DNA from: Methylosinus sp. Sm6
GTDB taxonomy: Bacteria; Pseudomonadota; Alphaproteobacteria; Rhizobiales; Beijerinckiaceae
Assembly: GCF_019802345.1 (NCBI RefSeq)
Contig: NZ_JAINDZ010000003.1
Span: forward strand, 1-64,000
DNA length: 64,000 bases
Reading direction: 5' to 3'
Shown here: piece after piece, positions 53,096 through 62,584 of the stretch
Layout of the letters: each line of letters begins with the position of its first letter
Position numbering within the stretch: position 1 is the first letter of the stretch
Notes under the pieces: generated by a model
Seen by the model: only the letters and a program-made list of their open reading frames with translations
Database searches by the model: none
What the model was told of the DNA's origin: nothing
Position numbers and translations under genes: made by a program

Positions 53096-54247
53096 TCAGG
53101 CGGCCGTCCGCCGCGCCCTGATCCTCTTCGCGATCCGTGCAAAAGCGATACCAAACAAATCTACATGCTCTCGGGTCGTCGACCAACCGAGACTCGCCCG
53201 CAAAGCTTCCGTTTCCTCGAGCCCCATGGCGGCGAGCACATGCGAGCGCCGCACCTTGCCCGAGGAACAGGCGGAGCCCGTGGAGAGGGCGATCCCTTCC
53301 ATGTCGAGCGCCATCAGCAGCGTATGCGCTTTTCCGCCCGGCGTCTGAAAGGCCGACGTGTTGGGCAGACGCGGAGCTCCGGCGCTCAAAAACACCGCTT
53401 CCGGCCAGCTTTCCTTTACTTTTTCCTCGAGCAGGCCGCGCAGCCCGGAGAGCCGCTCGGCTTCCTCGGCGAGCGTTTCTTTCGCGACTGCGAAAGCCGC
53501 GGCGAAGCCGAGGATGGCGGCGAGGTTTTCGGTTCCCGCGCGCCGGCCGCTCTCCTGCCCGCCGCCGCGCAGAAGCGCCTCCCTGATATGGAGAGCGTCG
53601 TCGGCGAGCGCCAGTGCGCCGGCGCCGGCGGGTCCCCCGAGCTTGTGTGAGGAAAAGAACAATGCATCGGCACCGGTCGAGGCGAATGTCGTCTCGATGC
53701 GTCCGACCGCCTGCGTCGCATCGCAGATCAGGAGCCCGCCCGCCGCATGGATCAGATCGGCCGCGGCGCGCGTCGGCTGCACCGCGCCGGTCTCGTTGTT
53801 GGCGGCCTGTAGGGCGACGAGAATGCGGCGTTCTTTGTTGCGCTGCAGCAAGCCGGACAGGGCGTCGAGCGCGACGATCCCGTCGGCGGTCAGCGCAACG
53901 CTTTCCACATTCCCCGGGGGGAAGCGGCGGCCTTGGAGGACGGCGGCATGCTCGCCGGCGCCGGCCAGCAGCAGATCGAAGGTGGCTTCGTCGTGGCCGC
54001 GTTGTAAGAAAGGCGTCAAAATCAGATTGGCGGCCTCGGTCGCGCCCGAGGTGAAGACGAGATTTTTAGTGGCTGTCCCGACGCCGGCGGCAATCTCTGC
54101 TCGCGCGCCTTCCACGGCGGCTCGGGCGGCGCGGCCCTCGGCATGGACGGAAGACGGGTTGCCGACCATGTCCAGCGCCGCGAGCATGGCCGCGCGGGCC
54201 TGGGGCCGCAGCGGCGTCGTGGCGTTGTGATCGAGATAGGCGCGCAT
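53096..54247 (-). CDS. NifS/IscS-like cysteine desulfurase
   Basis: A 383-residue group I desulfurase. MRAYLDHNATTPLR at the N-terminus, PLP lysine in SSHKLGGPAG, and the catalytic Cys in STGSACSSGKV. As the first gene of the suf operon it gives the operon two desulfurases (with SufS), an arrangement common in Rhizobiales. No iscR-like regulator precedes it here. The ATG at 54247 was chosen because longer readings extend into the promoter region. Confidence 0.93.
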   Translation of the reverse strand: MRAYLDHNATTPLRPQARAAMLAALDMVGNPSSVHAEGRAARAAVEGARAEIAAGVGTATKNLVFTSGATEAANLILTPFLQRGHDEATFDLLLAGAGEHAAVLQGRRFPPGNVESVALTADGIVALDALSGLLQRNKERRILVALQAANNETGAVQPTRAAADLIHAAGGLLICDATQAVGRIETTFASTGADALFFSSHKLGGPAGAGALALADDALHIREALLRGGGQESGRRAGTENLAAILGFAAAFAVAKETLAEEAERLSGLRGLLEEKVKESWPEAVFLSAGAPRLPNTSAFQTPGGKAHTLLMALDMEGIALSTGSACSSGKVRRSHVLAAMGLEETEALRASLGWSTTREHVDLFGIAFARIAKRIRARRTAA

Positions 54248-54497
54248 CGAACCCGGCGGGCTCCCGTTCGGCGCCGGGCCGATGTCATGGCGCGACGGGA
54301 GCTTCAAAACTCTTGCCTATCGCCCCGGCGTACATGCTAGAAGGCCCGCTCGGCCGGACAGGCTGCGGGAGCCCGGGCGCGTCGGAGCGTGGCGCCCCGC
54401 CGGGACTGGCCCGTCCGGATCATAACGCATTTTCGGCGTCGGCGGAAACCGTCCCGACCGAAAATGACGTTCTCGCGTCGGCACGACGAGGAGTTCC

Positions 54498-55172
54498 ATG
54501 CCCGAAGTCATTTTCACCGGCCCCGCAGGCCGGCTCGAAGGCCGCTTCCATCAGTCGGCGCAGCGCGGCGCGCCGATCGCCATCGTGCTGCATCCGCATC
54601 CGCAGTTCGGCGGCACGATGAACAATCAGATCGTCTACCACCTCTATTACGCCTTCGCCGAACGCGGCTTCTCGGTGCTGCGCTTCAACTTCCGCGGCGT
54701 CGGCCGCAGCCAGGGCGCTTTCGATCACGGCGCGGGCGAGCTTTCCGACGCGGCCGCCGCGCTCGACTGGGCCCAGGCCGTGAACCCGGAAGCGCGCGCC
54801 TGCTGGATCGCCGGCGTCTCCTTCGGCTCCTGGATCGGCATGCAATTGCTGATGCGCCGGCCCGAGATCGAGGGCTTCGTCTCGATCGCGCCGCCGGCCA
54901 ATCGCTTCGATTTTTCCTTCCTGGCGCCGTGCCCGTCCTCGGGCCTCTTTATCCACGGCGATCTCGACCGCGTCGCGCCGCTGAAGGAAGTCACCGGGCT
55001 CATCGAGAAGCTCAAGACGCAGAAGGGCATCGTCATCGAGCATGCGGTGGTCCAGGGCGCCAACCACTTCTTCGAGAACCGCATCGAGCCGCTGATCTCG
55101 GAGGTCGACGCCTATCTCGACCGCCGGCTCGGCAATCCGCCGCGCATCGCCATTCCGGCGCGGGGCGATTGA
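54498..55172 (+). CDS. Alpha/beta hydrolase (COG2945 type)
   Basis: A 224-residue hydrolase. LHPHPQFGGTMNNQIVYHLY is the N-terminal family motif; the nucleophile Ser is in AGVSFGSWIG, the Asp in HGDLDRVAP and the His in QGANHFFENR. It is divergent from the suf operon, with 250 bases between the starts, an arrangement I recall from other Rhizobiales. Substrate unknown. Confidence 0.92.
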   Translation: MPEVIFTGPAGRLEGRFHQSAQRGAPIAIVLHPHPQFGGTMNNQIVYHLYYAFAERGFSVLRFNFRGVGRSQGAFDHGAGELSDAAAALDWAQAVNPEARACWIAGVSFGSWIGMQLLMRRPEIEGFVSIAPPANRFDFSFLAPCPSSGLFIHGDLDRVAPLKEVTGLIEKLKTQKGIVIEHAVVQGANHFFENRIEPLISEVDAYLDRRLGNPPRIAIPARGD

Positions 55173-55174
55173 GG

Positions 55175-55195
55175 CTGCGAGCCTCGAGCTCGCAG
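55175..55195. terminator. Hairpin between convergent hydrolase and DUF1348 genes
   Basis: CTGCGAGC and GCTCGCAG are perfect complements around CTCGA, two bases after the hydrolase stop. The GCGAGCCT arm resembles the large inverted repeat at 46279. Confidence 0.5.
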
Positions 55196-55208
55196 TTCGA
55201 ACCCTCCG

Positions 55209-55676
55209 TTACAAGTCGAGATCGCTCAAGCCCGGATGATCGTCGGGCCGGCGGCCGAGCGGCCAATGGAACATGCGCCGCTCCGGTGCGATCGGCAAAT
55301 CATTGATGCTGGCGTAGCGACGCCGCATCAGGCCGTTCGCGTCGAACTCCCAATTCTCGTTGCCATAGCTTCGAAACCAATGGCCGGAGTCGTCGCGCCA
55401 CTCATAGGCGAAGCGCACCGCGAGGCGATCGCCCGTGAAGGCGAAAAGCTCCTTGATGAGGCGATAGTCGAGCTCGCGCGCCCATTTGCGCTCGAGAAAG
55501 GCCCGTGCGGCGTCGCGACCCTCGAGAAACTCCGCCCGATTCCGCCACTTCGTATCCGGCGCGTAGACCCCGGCGACGCGGGCCGGGTCGCGAGAGTTCC
55601 AGGCGTCCTCGGCCGCGCGCACCTTCTGACGAGCGGTCTCTTCGGTAAATGGAGGAAGCGGCGGTCTTTGTTCCAT
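55209..55676 (-). CDS. DUF1348 protein (NTF2-like fold)
   Basis: A 155-residue protein. [60 protein letters not shown] and the terminal YASINDLPI are typical of the DUF1348/SnoaL-like family. The biochemical role is unknown. It is divergent from a tetR gene with palindromic sites between them, so it is probably the regulator's target. Confidence 0.88.
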   Translation of the reverse strand: MEQRPPLPPFTEETARQKVRAAEDAWNSRDPARVAGVYAPDTKWRNRAEFLEGRDAARAFLERKWARELDYRLIKELFAFTGDRLAVRFAYEWRDDSGHWFRSYGNENWEFDANGLMRRRYASINDLPIAPERRMFHWPLGRRPDDHPGLSDLDL

Positions 55677-55693
55677 CGGCGGGCGCTCCGGGC

Positions 55694-55717
55694 GACGTAG
55701 ACAGATCTGTCTACGTC
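55694..55717. promoter_or_regulatory. Perfect 24-bp palindrome, TetR operator candidate
   Basis: The sequence reads GACGTAGACAGA on each strand (exact 12+12 symmetry). It lies between the divergent DUF1348 gene (start 55676) and the tetR gene (start 55760). Confidence 0.7.
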
Positions 55718-55733
55718 GTCTGCCTAGCCCAGG

Positions 55734-55749
55734 TGGACAGAGTTGTCTA
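55734..55749. promoter_or_regulatory. Second, imperfect TetR operator candidate
   Basis: TGGACAGAGTTGTCTA shares the GACA/TGTC arms of the palindrome at 55694-55717 and lies 11 bases before the tetR start codon, fitting autorepression. Confidence 0.5.
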
Positions 55750-55759
55750 TAGCTCGGTC

Positions 55760-56377
55760 ATGACCCGCGAGACCAAATCCGCCCGCGATCGCATCCTCGA
55801 GACGGCGCATGATCTCTTCTATCGCGACGGCGTGCGTGCGACAGGAGTCGACCGCCTGATCGCCGAAGCGGGAGTGACCAAGGTCACGTTCTATCGTCAC
55901 TTCCCATCGAAGGACGATCTCATCCGCGCTTTTCTCGAGCATCGGCACGAGCGCTGGATGCGCTGGTTCGAAGCGGCGCTCGCGCGTCACGCGGAAGGGC
56001 AGAGCGAGGCCGAGCGTCGACAGGAACCGCTCGCGCCGCTCGTCCTCGCGCTCGCGGATTGGTTCGCGCAGCCGTCCTATCGAGGCTGCGCCTTCATCAA
56101 TTCCGTCGCGGAGATCGGCGACGCCTTGCCCGACGTCGCCAAGATCGCATCGAGGCACAAGGGCGCGCTGACGAAGGCCATTCTGTCGCTGCTTCCCGAC
56201 GATGCGCCGGACCGGATGGTCGTCGCCTATGCAGCCAGGCTCGCCGCGGACGGCGCGATCGTCGGCGCTCAGGCCGAAAATCGAGAGAGCGACGAGATCA
56301 TTGCCGCGCTGCGCCTCGTGTCGAGGGCGCTGACGTCGGCTCGATCGGAACCGCTCGGCGGCCGCTCTCGAGATTGA
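55760..56377 (+). CDS. TetR-family transcriptional repressor
   Basis: A 205-residue regulator. The N-terminal HTH (ILETAHDLFYRDGVRATGVD, AEAGVTKVTFYRHFPSKDDL) is followed by a ligand domain with RGCAFINSVAEIGD. The start at 55760 (MTRETKSARDRI) puts the two candidate operators upstream rather than inside the gene. It likely represses itself and the DUF1348 gene. Confidence 0.9.
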   Translation: MTRETKSARDRILETAHDLFYRDGVRATGVDRLIAEAGVTKVTFYRHFPSKDDLIRAFLEHRHERWMRWFEAALARHAEGQSEAERRQEPLAPLVLALADWFAQPSYRGCAFINSVAEIGDALPDVAKIASRHKGALTKAILSLLPDDAPDRMVVAYAARLAADGAIVGAQAENRESDEIIAALRLVSRALTSARSEPLGGRSRD

Positions 56378-56399
56378 AGAGAGCGGCCGCCGACCAGCG

Positions 56400-57233
56400 T
56401 CAGTATTTGACCGCGGAGGGCGCCGCGTCGAAGAAGTTGAAGTGATAGTTCACGCCAGCGCGGACGACATGGCCGTCGAAGCGGGAGGTCGACTGCGCCC
56501 AGGAGTTCTGCGCGCCGGCGGCGTCCGCATAAGCGAAGGACGCGCCCGAGGTCGTCGCCTTGCCGAGATCATAGTAGAGATATTCGGCCTTGGCGCTCCA
56601 ATGCGGCAGGAACAGCCATTCGAGGCCGCCGCCGACCGAATAGCCGACGCGCGTGTCGGAGAAGGAGTCGGAGCCGGTCGCGGTTCCGTAATAGGTCGCG
56701 CTCTGATTGGTCTGGCCATAGGCGAGGCCGCCGGTCGCATAGGCGAGCAGGGTCGGCGTCACCAGATAGCCGACGCGGCCGCGCACGGTGCCGAGATAAT
56801 CGAGGCCGCGCGAAATCGAGGCCGAGGCGGTCGGACCGGTATAGGTCGTCGACTGGCGATCGGAGGCGACGCCTTGAATGTCGGCCTCGAGGCCCAGCAC
56901 GAAGCTGTTGTAGACCTGCGCATTATAGCCGATCTGGCCGCCGCCGATGAAGCCCTCGTTCTTGACCGAGGGGGCGAAGGGGAAATTGCCGGCGAGCGCC
57001 TGCGCGCCGAAGCCGGCGGAGCCGGTGTCATAATAGGACTGGGTGACCGTATCGGTGTTCGACCAGCCATAGCCGGCGTTGAGGCCCAAATAAAAGCCGG
57101 TCCACATCGGCGGCGGCGGCGGCGGCGGCAGAAAGGCCGGGGCGTCTTTGCGCGACGGAAGGTCGGCGGCCGACGCCGAGCCCATCCCGACAGCCAAGGC
57201 GAGCATGCTCGCGGCGACGACATATTTCTTCAT
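56400..57233 (-). CDS. Outer-membrane porin-like protein (Omp25/RopB family)
   Basis: A 277-residue secreted beta-barrel. A signal peptide (1-22) leads to ADLPSRKDAP and a Pro stretch, then WTGFYLGLNAGYGW, FIGGGQIGYN, GTVRGRVGYL, YATGGLAYG, SAKAEYLYYDL and the C-terminal VRAGVNYHF. The pattern matches 8-stranded Omp25/Omp31-type surface proteins of Rhizobiales. It shares barrel motifs with the C-terminal half of the protein at 7915-9225. Confidence 0.92.
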   Translation of the reverse strand: MKKYVVAASMLALAVGMGSASAADLPSRKDAPAFLPPPPPPPMWTGFYLGLNAGYGWSNTDTVTQSYYDTGSAGFGAQALAGNFPFAPSVKNEGFIGGGQIGYNAQVYNSFVLGLEADIQGVASDRQSTTYTGPTASASISRGLDYLGTVRGRVGYLVTPTLLAYATGGLAYGQTNQSATYYGTATGSDSFSDTRVGYSVGGGLEWLFLPHWSAKAEYLYYDLGKATTSGASFAYADAAGAQNSWAQSTSRFDGHVVRAGVNYHFNFFDAAPSAVKY

Positions 57234-57569
57234 GATCCAGTCCTCTCGATACCGTTTTTTCGCTCTGTCCGGACGCGCTGGAGCGTCGACGCCGCAGGCT
57301 CGCGGCGAGCCGCGTTGAACCGCGACGACGAGCGTCGGTAGAGAAGCTGTAGCTCTGGCGGATGAAATTCAAGTTAATTTTTTTACATCTTGCCGTCGTT
57401 AACATCATAGAAATGATGTTTTTGTCCTTTTGCAGGAAGGCCGCAGACAAATACTCGTTTCTCCACAGTTTCGCCTTCTTTTTTCGTCGTCGGCGTCAGG
57501 TTGTAATCCTGCCAGAATGCTTTTCGAGATGCGATGCTTTACGCTCGATGTTCTCGATCCGCGTCGAGG
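57234..57569. other. 336-base promoter-side gap, AT-rich centre
   Basis: Upstream of the leftward porin gene and downstream of the leftward thioredoxin-like gene. The middle (57360-57430) is clearly AT-rich (TTAATTTTTTTACATCTTGC) and likely contains the porin promoter or a UP-like region. No gene or RNA was recognised. Confidence 0.5.
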
Positions 57570-58130
57570 TCAGCCGGCTTTGCTCAACGCCGGCAGCAGC
57601 CGCGCCGCCAGGATTTGCGGGTCGAGAGGACCGTGCAGCGCGAGCTCGATCGACGGCCCGGGGCCGATGACGAAAGTCGTCGGAACCCCGCGGGCGCCGA
57701 GCGCGCGCTGCAGCAGGGCGCGGCTGTCGAGGCCGACGGCGGCATAGGGATTGCCGTGCTGCGCGAGATAGTCGCGCACATGGTCCGGGGCGTCGCGCAC
57801 GGCGGCGCCATAGACCGGGACCGGACAAAGGCGGGCGAATTCGACGAGCAGCTGATGCTCCTCCCGGCAGGACGGGCACCAGGACGCCCAGAAATTGAGG
57901 ACCGATCGCCGGCCGGCGAGATCGGTGGAGGAAAGGCCGGCGAGCGGCCGGCCCGCGGCGTCGAGGAGTCCGGGGGAGGGGCCGAGCTCGAAGCTGTCGA
58001 GAGACAACGGGTTGAACAGGCGCGAGGCCACATCAGCGCGGATTGCGGCCACCGCAGCGAGGCCTGCCCCGGCGGCAAGCAGAAAGCCCCGCCGGCCGAC
58101 CGAGGCTTCTCTCCCATTCTCGTCAGTCAT
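57570..58130 (-). CDS. TlpA/ResA-like thioredoxin-fold protein, exported
   Basis: A 186-residue protein. A twin-arginine-like signal (VGRRGFLLAAGAGLAAVAAI) leads to a periplasmic thioredoxin domain with the redox motif WCPSC (NFWASWCPSCREEHQLL) and the cis-proline loop ARGVPTTFVIGP. CcmG/DsbE-type proteins reduce apocytochrome c; no ccm genes are adjacent, so the partner is uncertain. GGAGGTCGC before the ATG at 58130 supports the start. Confidence 0.9.
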   Translation of the reverse strand: MTDENGREASVGRRGFLLAAGAGLAAVAAIRADVASRLFNPLSLDSFELGPSPGLLDAAGRPLAGLSSTDLAGRRSVLNFWASWCPSCREEHQLLVEFARLCPVPVYGAAVRDAPDHVRDYLAQHGNPYAAVGLDSRALLQRALGARGVPTTFVIGPGPSIELALHGPLDPQILAARLLPALSKAG

Positions 58131-58178
58131 TGCGACCTCCCTCTCCCGGAAGCTTGGCCGCAAAGTCTCGAGAAGTCG

Positions 58179-59288
58179 TCAACCGGAGGCGCGCGCGAGA
58201 CGGCCGCCGGGTAGGGGCTCCGGCGCGCCGGTCGTCTTTGGAAAGGTGAGCGGCAGGCCTTTCAGCGATCGCGCGGCGAGAAAGGCGAAGGCCTGCGCTT
58301 CGATCGCTGCGCCCGCCCAGCCGATATCCTCGGCGCGCTCGACCGCGCAGGGCAAGCGCGCCGCCAGCTCGCGCATGAGCGTCGGATTGTACGCGCCGCC
58401 GCCGCAGACGATGGCGAGGCGCGGCGGCGCCGGCAGCAGCGGAAACGCCCGTCCGATCGAAGCGGCCGTGAAGGCGGTCAGCGTCGCCGCCGCGTCGGCG
58501 GTCGCGAGGCCCGCGACAGGGGCGAGCGAGAAATCGTTTCGATCGAGCGATTTCGGCGGCGGCGCCTCGAAAAAAGGATGGGCGAGAAGCCGCGCGAGCG
58601 CGTCCTCGTCCGCCCGGCCGGCCGCGGCGGCCGCGCCGTCGCGATCGAAAGCAACGCCCGTTCGCGCCAGCATCAGATCGTCGATGAGCGCATTTCCGGG
58701 ACCGGTGTCGCAGGCGACCGGCTCGGCGGCCCCGTCGACGAGAGTGACATTGGCGACGCCGCCGATATTCAGCACGGCGACCGGGCCGTCGAGTCCGCTC
58801 GCGGCGACGAGCGCGCGATGATAGGCCGGAACCAGCGGCGCGCCCTGGCCGCCGGCGGCGACATCGGCGGCGCGCAAATCATAGACGACATCGATCCCGA
58901 GCCGTCGCGCGAGGGCGGCGCCGTCGCCGATCTGCACGGTGAGGCGCCGCTCGGGACGATGCAGCACGGTCTGGCCGTGGAACCCCACGACATCGATCGC
59001 CGCCGCGTCGATCTCATTTTCGCGCAGAAACGCCTCGACCGCCTCGGCGTGCCGTTCGGTCACGACGCGCTCGGCCTCGGCGAGCGGGCCGGGTCGGGCC
59101 ATCCTGTCCTCGAGGTCGACAGCCTTCGCCAGAGCCGCCCGCAGCAGCGCCCGGTCCTCCTCGCCATAGGGCGCGGAGAGGGTCGGCCCGAAGGAGAGAA
59201 GCTGGACGCCGTCGGTTTCGAGCAGCGCCACATCCACGCCATCCATCGAGGTGCCGGACATCAGGCCGATGGCGCGGACGAGGGACAT
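58179..59288 (-). CDS. anmK: Anhydro-N-acetylmuramic acid kinase
   Basis: A 369-residue kinase of peptidoglycan recycling, converting anhydroMurNAc to MurNAc-6-phosphate. GLMSGTSMDGVDVALLE, VGFHGQTVLH, LNIGGVANVT and CDTGPGNALIDDLM are diagnostic. The ATG at 59288 has AGGAG eight bases upstream; an ATG seven codons earlier contains that site and is less likely. Confidence 0.94.
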   Translation of the reverse strand: MSLVRAIGLMSGTSMDGVDVALLETDGVQLLSFGPTLSAPYGEEDRALLRAALAKAVDLEDRMARPGPLAEAERVVTERHAEAVEAFLRENEIDAAAIDVVGFHGQTVLHRPERRLTVQIGDGAALARRLGIDVVYDLRAADVAAGGQGAPLVPAYHRALVAASGLDGPVAVLNIGGVANVTLVDGAAEPVACDTGPGNALIDDLMLARTGVAFDRDGAAAAAGRADEDALARLLAHPFFEAPPPKSLDRNDFSLAPVAGLATADAAATLTAFTAASIGRAFPLLPAPPRLAIVCGGGAYNPTLMRELAARLPCAVERAEDIGWAGAAIEAQAFAFLAARSLKGLPLTFPKTTGAPEPLPGGRLARASG

Positions 59289-59428
59289 GTCTTCATCTCC
59301 TGTCGTCATTTTTTCCCGCCTAATCGGCGCCGGCGCTTGCGCAGCTCCCGAATCCCGTTGAACGAGGATGGAAAATCGCCCAAGAGGGGGAAGCTGCGCG
59401 CAGCTTTCGTTCCGTAGGGGATTTTCTC

Positions 59429-60634
59429 ATGAACCGCCAGCGTCACCGCTTTCGTTCGACCCTGCGTCGATTCATCGACAGCGAGGCGGCGGGCGGCGTC
59501 ATCCTGATGGGCAGCGCCGCTCTGGCTCTCGTCACCGCCAACTCGCCCTACGCCGAGATTTATGCTCATACGCTCGAGACGAAGCTCGGCCCGCTCTCCG
59601 CTTTGCATTGGATCGACGACGGGCTGATGGCGATCTTTTTCCTCCTCGTGGGGCTGGAGATCAAGCGGGAATTGCTGGACGGACATCTCCGCCAGTGGTC
59701 GGCGCGGATTCTCCCCGGCCTCGGCGCGCTCGGCGGCATGCTGGCGCCCTCGCTCATTTATGCCGCGTTCAACGTGGATTCGCCGCAGACACGACGCGGC
59801 TGGGCGATTCCGTCCGCGACCGACATCGCCTTCGCGCTCGGCGTTCTGGCTCTGCTCGGCGACCGCGTGCCCGCGGCGCTGAAGGTGTTTCTGACGGCGC
59901 TCGCCATTCTCGACGATCTCGGCGCGATCCTCATCATCGCGCTGTTCTACGCCGGCGAGCCCGCGGCGGGACCGACGCTCGGCGCCGGCGTCACTCTCTT
60001 CCTCCTGCTCGGCCTCAATCTCTTCGAGGTGCGCCGGCTGACGCCCTATCTCCTGCTCGGCGCGGTCCTCTGGTATTGCGTCGAAAAAAGCGGCGTGCAT
60101 GCGACGCTCGCCGGCGTGCTGCTCGCCGCGTTCATTCCGCTGCGCCTGACCGGGCCCGATCCGCATGAGCACACGCCGCTGCATCGGCTGGAGAACCGCC
60201 TCGGGCCATTCGTCGCGCTGCTGATTCTGCCGCTGTTCGGCTTCGCCAATGCGGGCGTCACGATCGGGGAGGGCGGGGTCTCCGAAGCCGTCGGCGTGGT
60301 CTCGATGGGAGTCGCGGTGGGCTTGTTCGTCGGAAAGCAGCTCGGCGTGTTCTCGGCGCTGGCGCTCGCCATTTCCACAGGTCTCGCGGTTCGACCGACG
60401 CGGTCGAGCTGGGGCCAGCTCTATGGCGTCTCGGTCCTCTGCGGCGTCGGCTTCACCATGAGCCTGTTCATCGGCCAGATCGCCTTCGATGCCGATCCCG
60501 GCGCGCTGCGCGCGACGAAAATCGGCGTGCTCGCCGGTTCTTTGATCTCGATCGCGCTCGGCTCGGTCACGCTGTGGCTGTGCTTCGCCAAAAAGGCGCG
60601 CGCGGCGGCGTCGCCGACGGACGCGGCGGAATGA
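59429..60634 (+). CDS. nhaA: Na+/H+ antiporter NhaA
   Basis: A 401-residue inner-membrane antiporter with about 12 membrane segments. SATDIAFALGVLALLG and the ion-binding Asp pair in ALAILDDLGAILIIALFY are conserved. It exports sodium and aids pH homeostasis. The N-terminus (RQRHRFRSTLRRFIDSEAAG) is basic, as usual. Confidence 0.95.
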   Translation: MNRQRHRFRSTLRRFIDSEAAGGVILMGSAALALVTANSPYAEIYAHTLETKLGPLSALHWIDDGLMAIFFLLVGLEIKRELLDGHLRQWSARILPGLGALGGMLAPSLIYAAFNVDSPQTRRGWAIPSATDIAFALGVLALLGDRVPAALKVFLTALAILDDLGAILIIALFYAGEPAAGPTLGAGVTLFLLLGLNLFEVRRLTPYLLLGAVLWYCVEKSGVHATLAGVLLAAFIPLRLTGPDPHEHTPLHRLENRLGPFVALLILPLFGFANAGVTIGEGGVSEAVGVVSMGVAVGLFVGKQLGVFSALALAISTGLAVRPTRSSWGQLYGVSVLCGVGFTMSLFIGQIAFDADPGALRATKIGVLAGSLISIALGSVTLWLCFAKKARAAASPTDAAE

Positions 60635-60695
60635 ACATCGGATAGAACCATGCGAATATGGGCGGCTTTCCGCTCATTTTTCGTGAGGCTCCATC

Positions 60696-61034
60696 ATGCC
60701 GCTTTTCAAGCTCCCCCTTTCCGGCGACGTGACGCAAACGATCAGTCCGCTGACCGCCTTTCTCAGCCCCTACGGAAGCCAGCTCGGTCTGATCAACATC
60801 AACCTCGGCCGCTCGAGCTCCCCTCGGGTGGAAGAGGAGGTGCTGATGGACGTCGGCAGCTATGGCAGGCAGCTCGGCCGCATCGGCGACGCGCTGGCCG
60901 TTCTGCTCGCTCATTTCGAGCCGCGCCGCGAGCTCACCGCCGAGGAGCGGAAGGCGCTCGACGAGCTGCGAAAAATGCTCGCCGAGATCGATGCGGTGAA
61001 GAAGCGGTGCGAGCGGCCGGTCTGCGCGCCGTGA
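60696..61034 (+). CDS. Hypothetical protein
   Basis: A 112-residue soluble protein. A distinctive N-terminal half (LSGDVTQTISPLTAFLSPYG, QLGLININLG) precedes a helical second half with RRELTAEERKALDELRKMLA. GAGG lies eight bases before the ATG. Not recognised; codon use fits the genome. Confidence 0.75.
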   Translation: MPLFKLPLSGDVTQTISPLTAFLSPYGSQLGLININLGRSSSPRVEEEVLMDVGSYGRQLGRIGDALAVLLAHFEPRRELTAEERKALDELRKMLAEIDAVKKRCERPVCAP

Positions 61035-61070
61035 TTTCCACGGGACGCCTCGCCTCGGCCGGTATCGCGA

Positions 61071-61108
61071 TCGATTGCTTCTTCATAGCTGCGCTCCTTG
61101 CAATGACG
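61071..61108. repeat. GATTGCTTC...GCTCCTTGCAATGACG intergenic repeat
   Basis: CGATTGCTTCTTCATAGCTG followed by CGCTCCTTGCAATGACGG is of the kind scattered between alphaproteobacterial genes (general knowledge). Only one copy was noted. Confidence 0.5.
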
Positions 61109-61186
61109 GCTCTTCGGCGGAAGCGGCGCCGCATACGGCGTCCGCTCGCCCGCCTATGGCGCCTGCTTTGCCTCGCGCCGGCCTAG

Positions 61187-61250
61187 CATTCTTTAGTTTG
61201 AGCGAATTCTGATCGATCGAACGATTCCGTTCGATCGGAAAGCGCTCTAT
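61187..61250 (+). repeat. Family-1 palindromic repeat, copy E (second hairpin only)
   Basis: GCATTCTTTAGTTTGAGCGA followed by the CGATCGAACG/CGTTCGATCG hairpin and GGAAAGCGCTCTA. The first hairpin is missing. It ends 29 bases before icd. Confidence 0.88.
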
Positions 61251-61279
61251 AAGGCCGGGGCCTGACGCGGGAGAATTGG

Positions 61280-62500
61280 ATGAGCAAGATCAAGGTGGAG
61301 CAGCCGGTCGTCGAGCTGGACGGCGACGAGATGACGCGCATCATCTGGGCCTATATCAAAGACAAGCTCATCCTTCCTTATCTCGATATCGAGCTGCTCT
61401 ATTATGATCTCTCGATCCAGAATCGCGACGCCACGAACGATCAGGTGACGATCGACGCGGCCGAGGCGATCAAGCGCCATGGCGTCGGGGTCAAATGCGC
61501 GACCATCACGCCGGACGAAGCGCGCGTGAAGGAGTTCGGCCTCAAGGAAATGTGGAAGTCGCCCAACGGCACGATCCGCAACATCCTCGGCGGCGTCATC
61601 TTCCGCGAGCCGATCATCTGCAAGAATGTGCCGCGTCTCGTGCCGGGCTGGACGCAGCCGATCGTGATCGGCCGCCACGCCTTCGGCGATCAATATCGCG
61701 CCGTCGATTTCCGCACGCCCGGCAAGGGACGGCTCTCGATCAAATTCGAGGGCGAGGACGGGACGGTCATCGAGAAGGAAGTTTTCAAATACCCGGGCGC
61801 CGGCGTCGCCATGGCGATGTACAATCTCGACGATTCGATCCGCGAGTTCGCCCGCGCCTCGATGAATTATGCGCTCAATCGCAGGTTCCCGCTCTACCTC
61901 TCGACCAAGAACACGATTCTGAAGGCCTATGACGGGCGCTTCAAGGATTTGTTCCAGGAAGTGTTCGACGCCGAGTTCAAGACGAAGTTTCAGGCGCTCG
62001 GCCTCACCTATGAGCATCGCCTGATCGACGACATGGTCGCCTCGGCGCTGAAATGGTCCGGCGGCTATGTGTGGGCCTGCAAGAATTACGACGGCGACGT
62101 GCAGTCGGACACGGTGGCGCAGGGGTTCGGCTCGCTCGGGCTGATGACCAGCGTGCTGATGACGCCGGACGGAAAGACCGTCGAGGCCGAGGCCGCTCAT
62201 GGCACGGTGACGCGCCACTACCGCGAGCATCAGAAGGGGCACGAGACGTCGACCAATTCGATCGCCTCGATCTTCGCCTGGACCCGGGCGCTCGCCCATC
62301 GCGGCAAGCTCGACGGCAACGCCGCGCTGACGAATTTCGCGCAGTCGCTCGAAGACGTGTGCGTGTCGACGGTGGAGCAGGGCTTCATGACCAAGGATCT
62401 GGCCCTGCTCGTCGGCCACCGGCAGAAATGGCTGTCGACCACCGGCTTCCTCGACAAGATCGATTCCAACCTGAAAACAGCGCTCGCAGGGCGCGCTTGA
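61280..62500 (+). CDS. icd: Isocitrate dehydrogenase, NADP-dependent
   Basis: A 406-residue homodimeric-type isocitrate dehydrogenase of the TCA cycle, as in eukaryotes and rhizobia. [41 protein letters not shown] and [20 protein letters not shown] are conserved. A Family-1 repeat ends 29 bases upstream, so it is within or next to the promoter region. Confidence 0.96.
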   Translation: MSKIKVEQPVVELDGDEMTRIIWAYIKDKLILPYLDIELLYYDLSIQNRDATNDQVTIDAAEAIKRHGVGVKCATITPDEARVKEFGLKEMWKSPNGTIRNILGGVIFREPIICKNVPRLVPGWTQPIVIGRHAFGDQYRAVDFRTPGKGRLSIKFEGEDGTVIEKEVFKYPGAGVAMAMYNLDDSIREFARASMNYALNRRFPLYLSTKNTILKAYDGRFKDLFQEVFDAEFKTKFQALGLTYEHRLIDDMVASALKWSGGYVWACKNYDGDVQSDTVAQGFGSLGLMTSVLMTPDGKTVEAEAAHGTVTRHYREHQKGHETSTNSIASIFAWTRALAHRGKLDGNAALTNFAQSLEDVCVSTVEQGFMTKDLALLVGHRQKWLSTTGFLDKIDSNLKTALAGRA

Positions 62501-62584
62501 GGGGCTCCGGATGGAAGTGATTGTGCTGCCAGGACGGCGCGGCTATATAGACGCCGCGTTCAGGCTGAGAGAGGATTCGAGGCC

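Noticed and set aside
51350-53650. Long plus-strand open frame across sufB
   Set aside because: Antisense shadow of sufB and the desulfurase, with a biased composition and no start signal.
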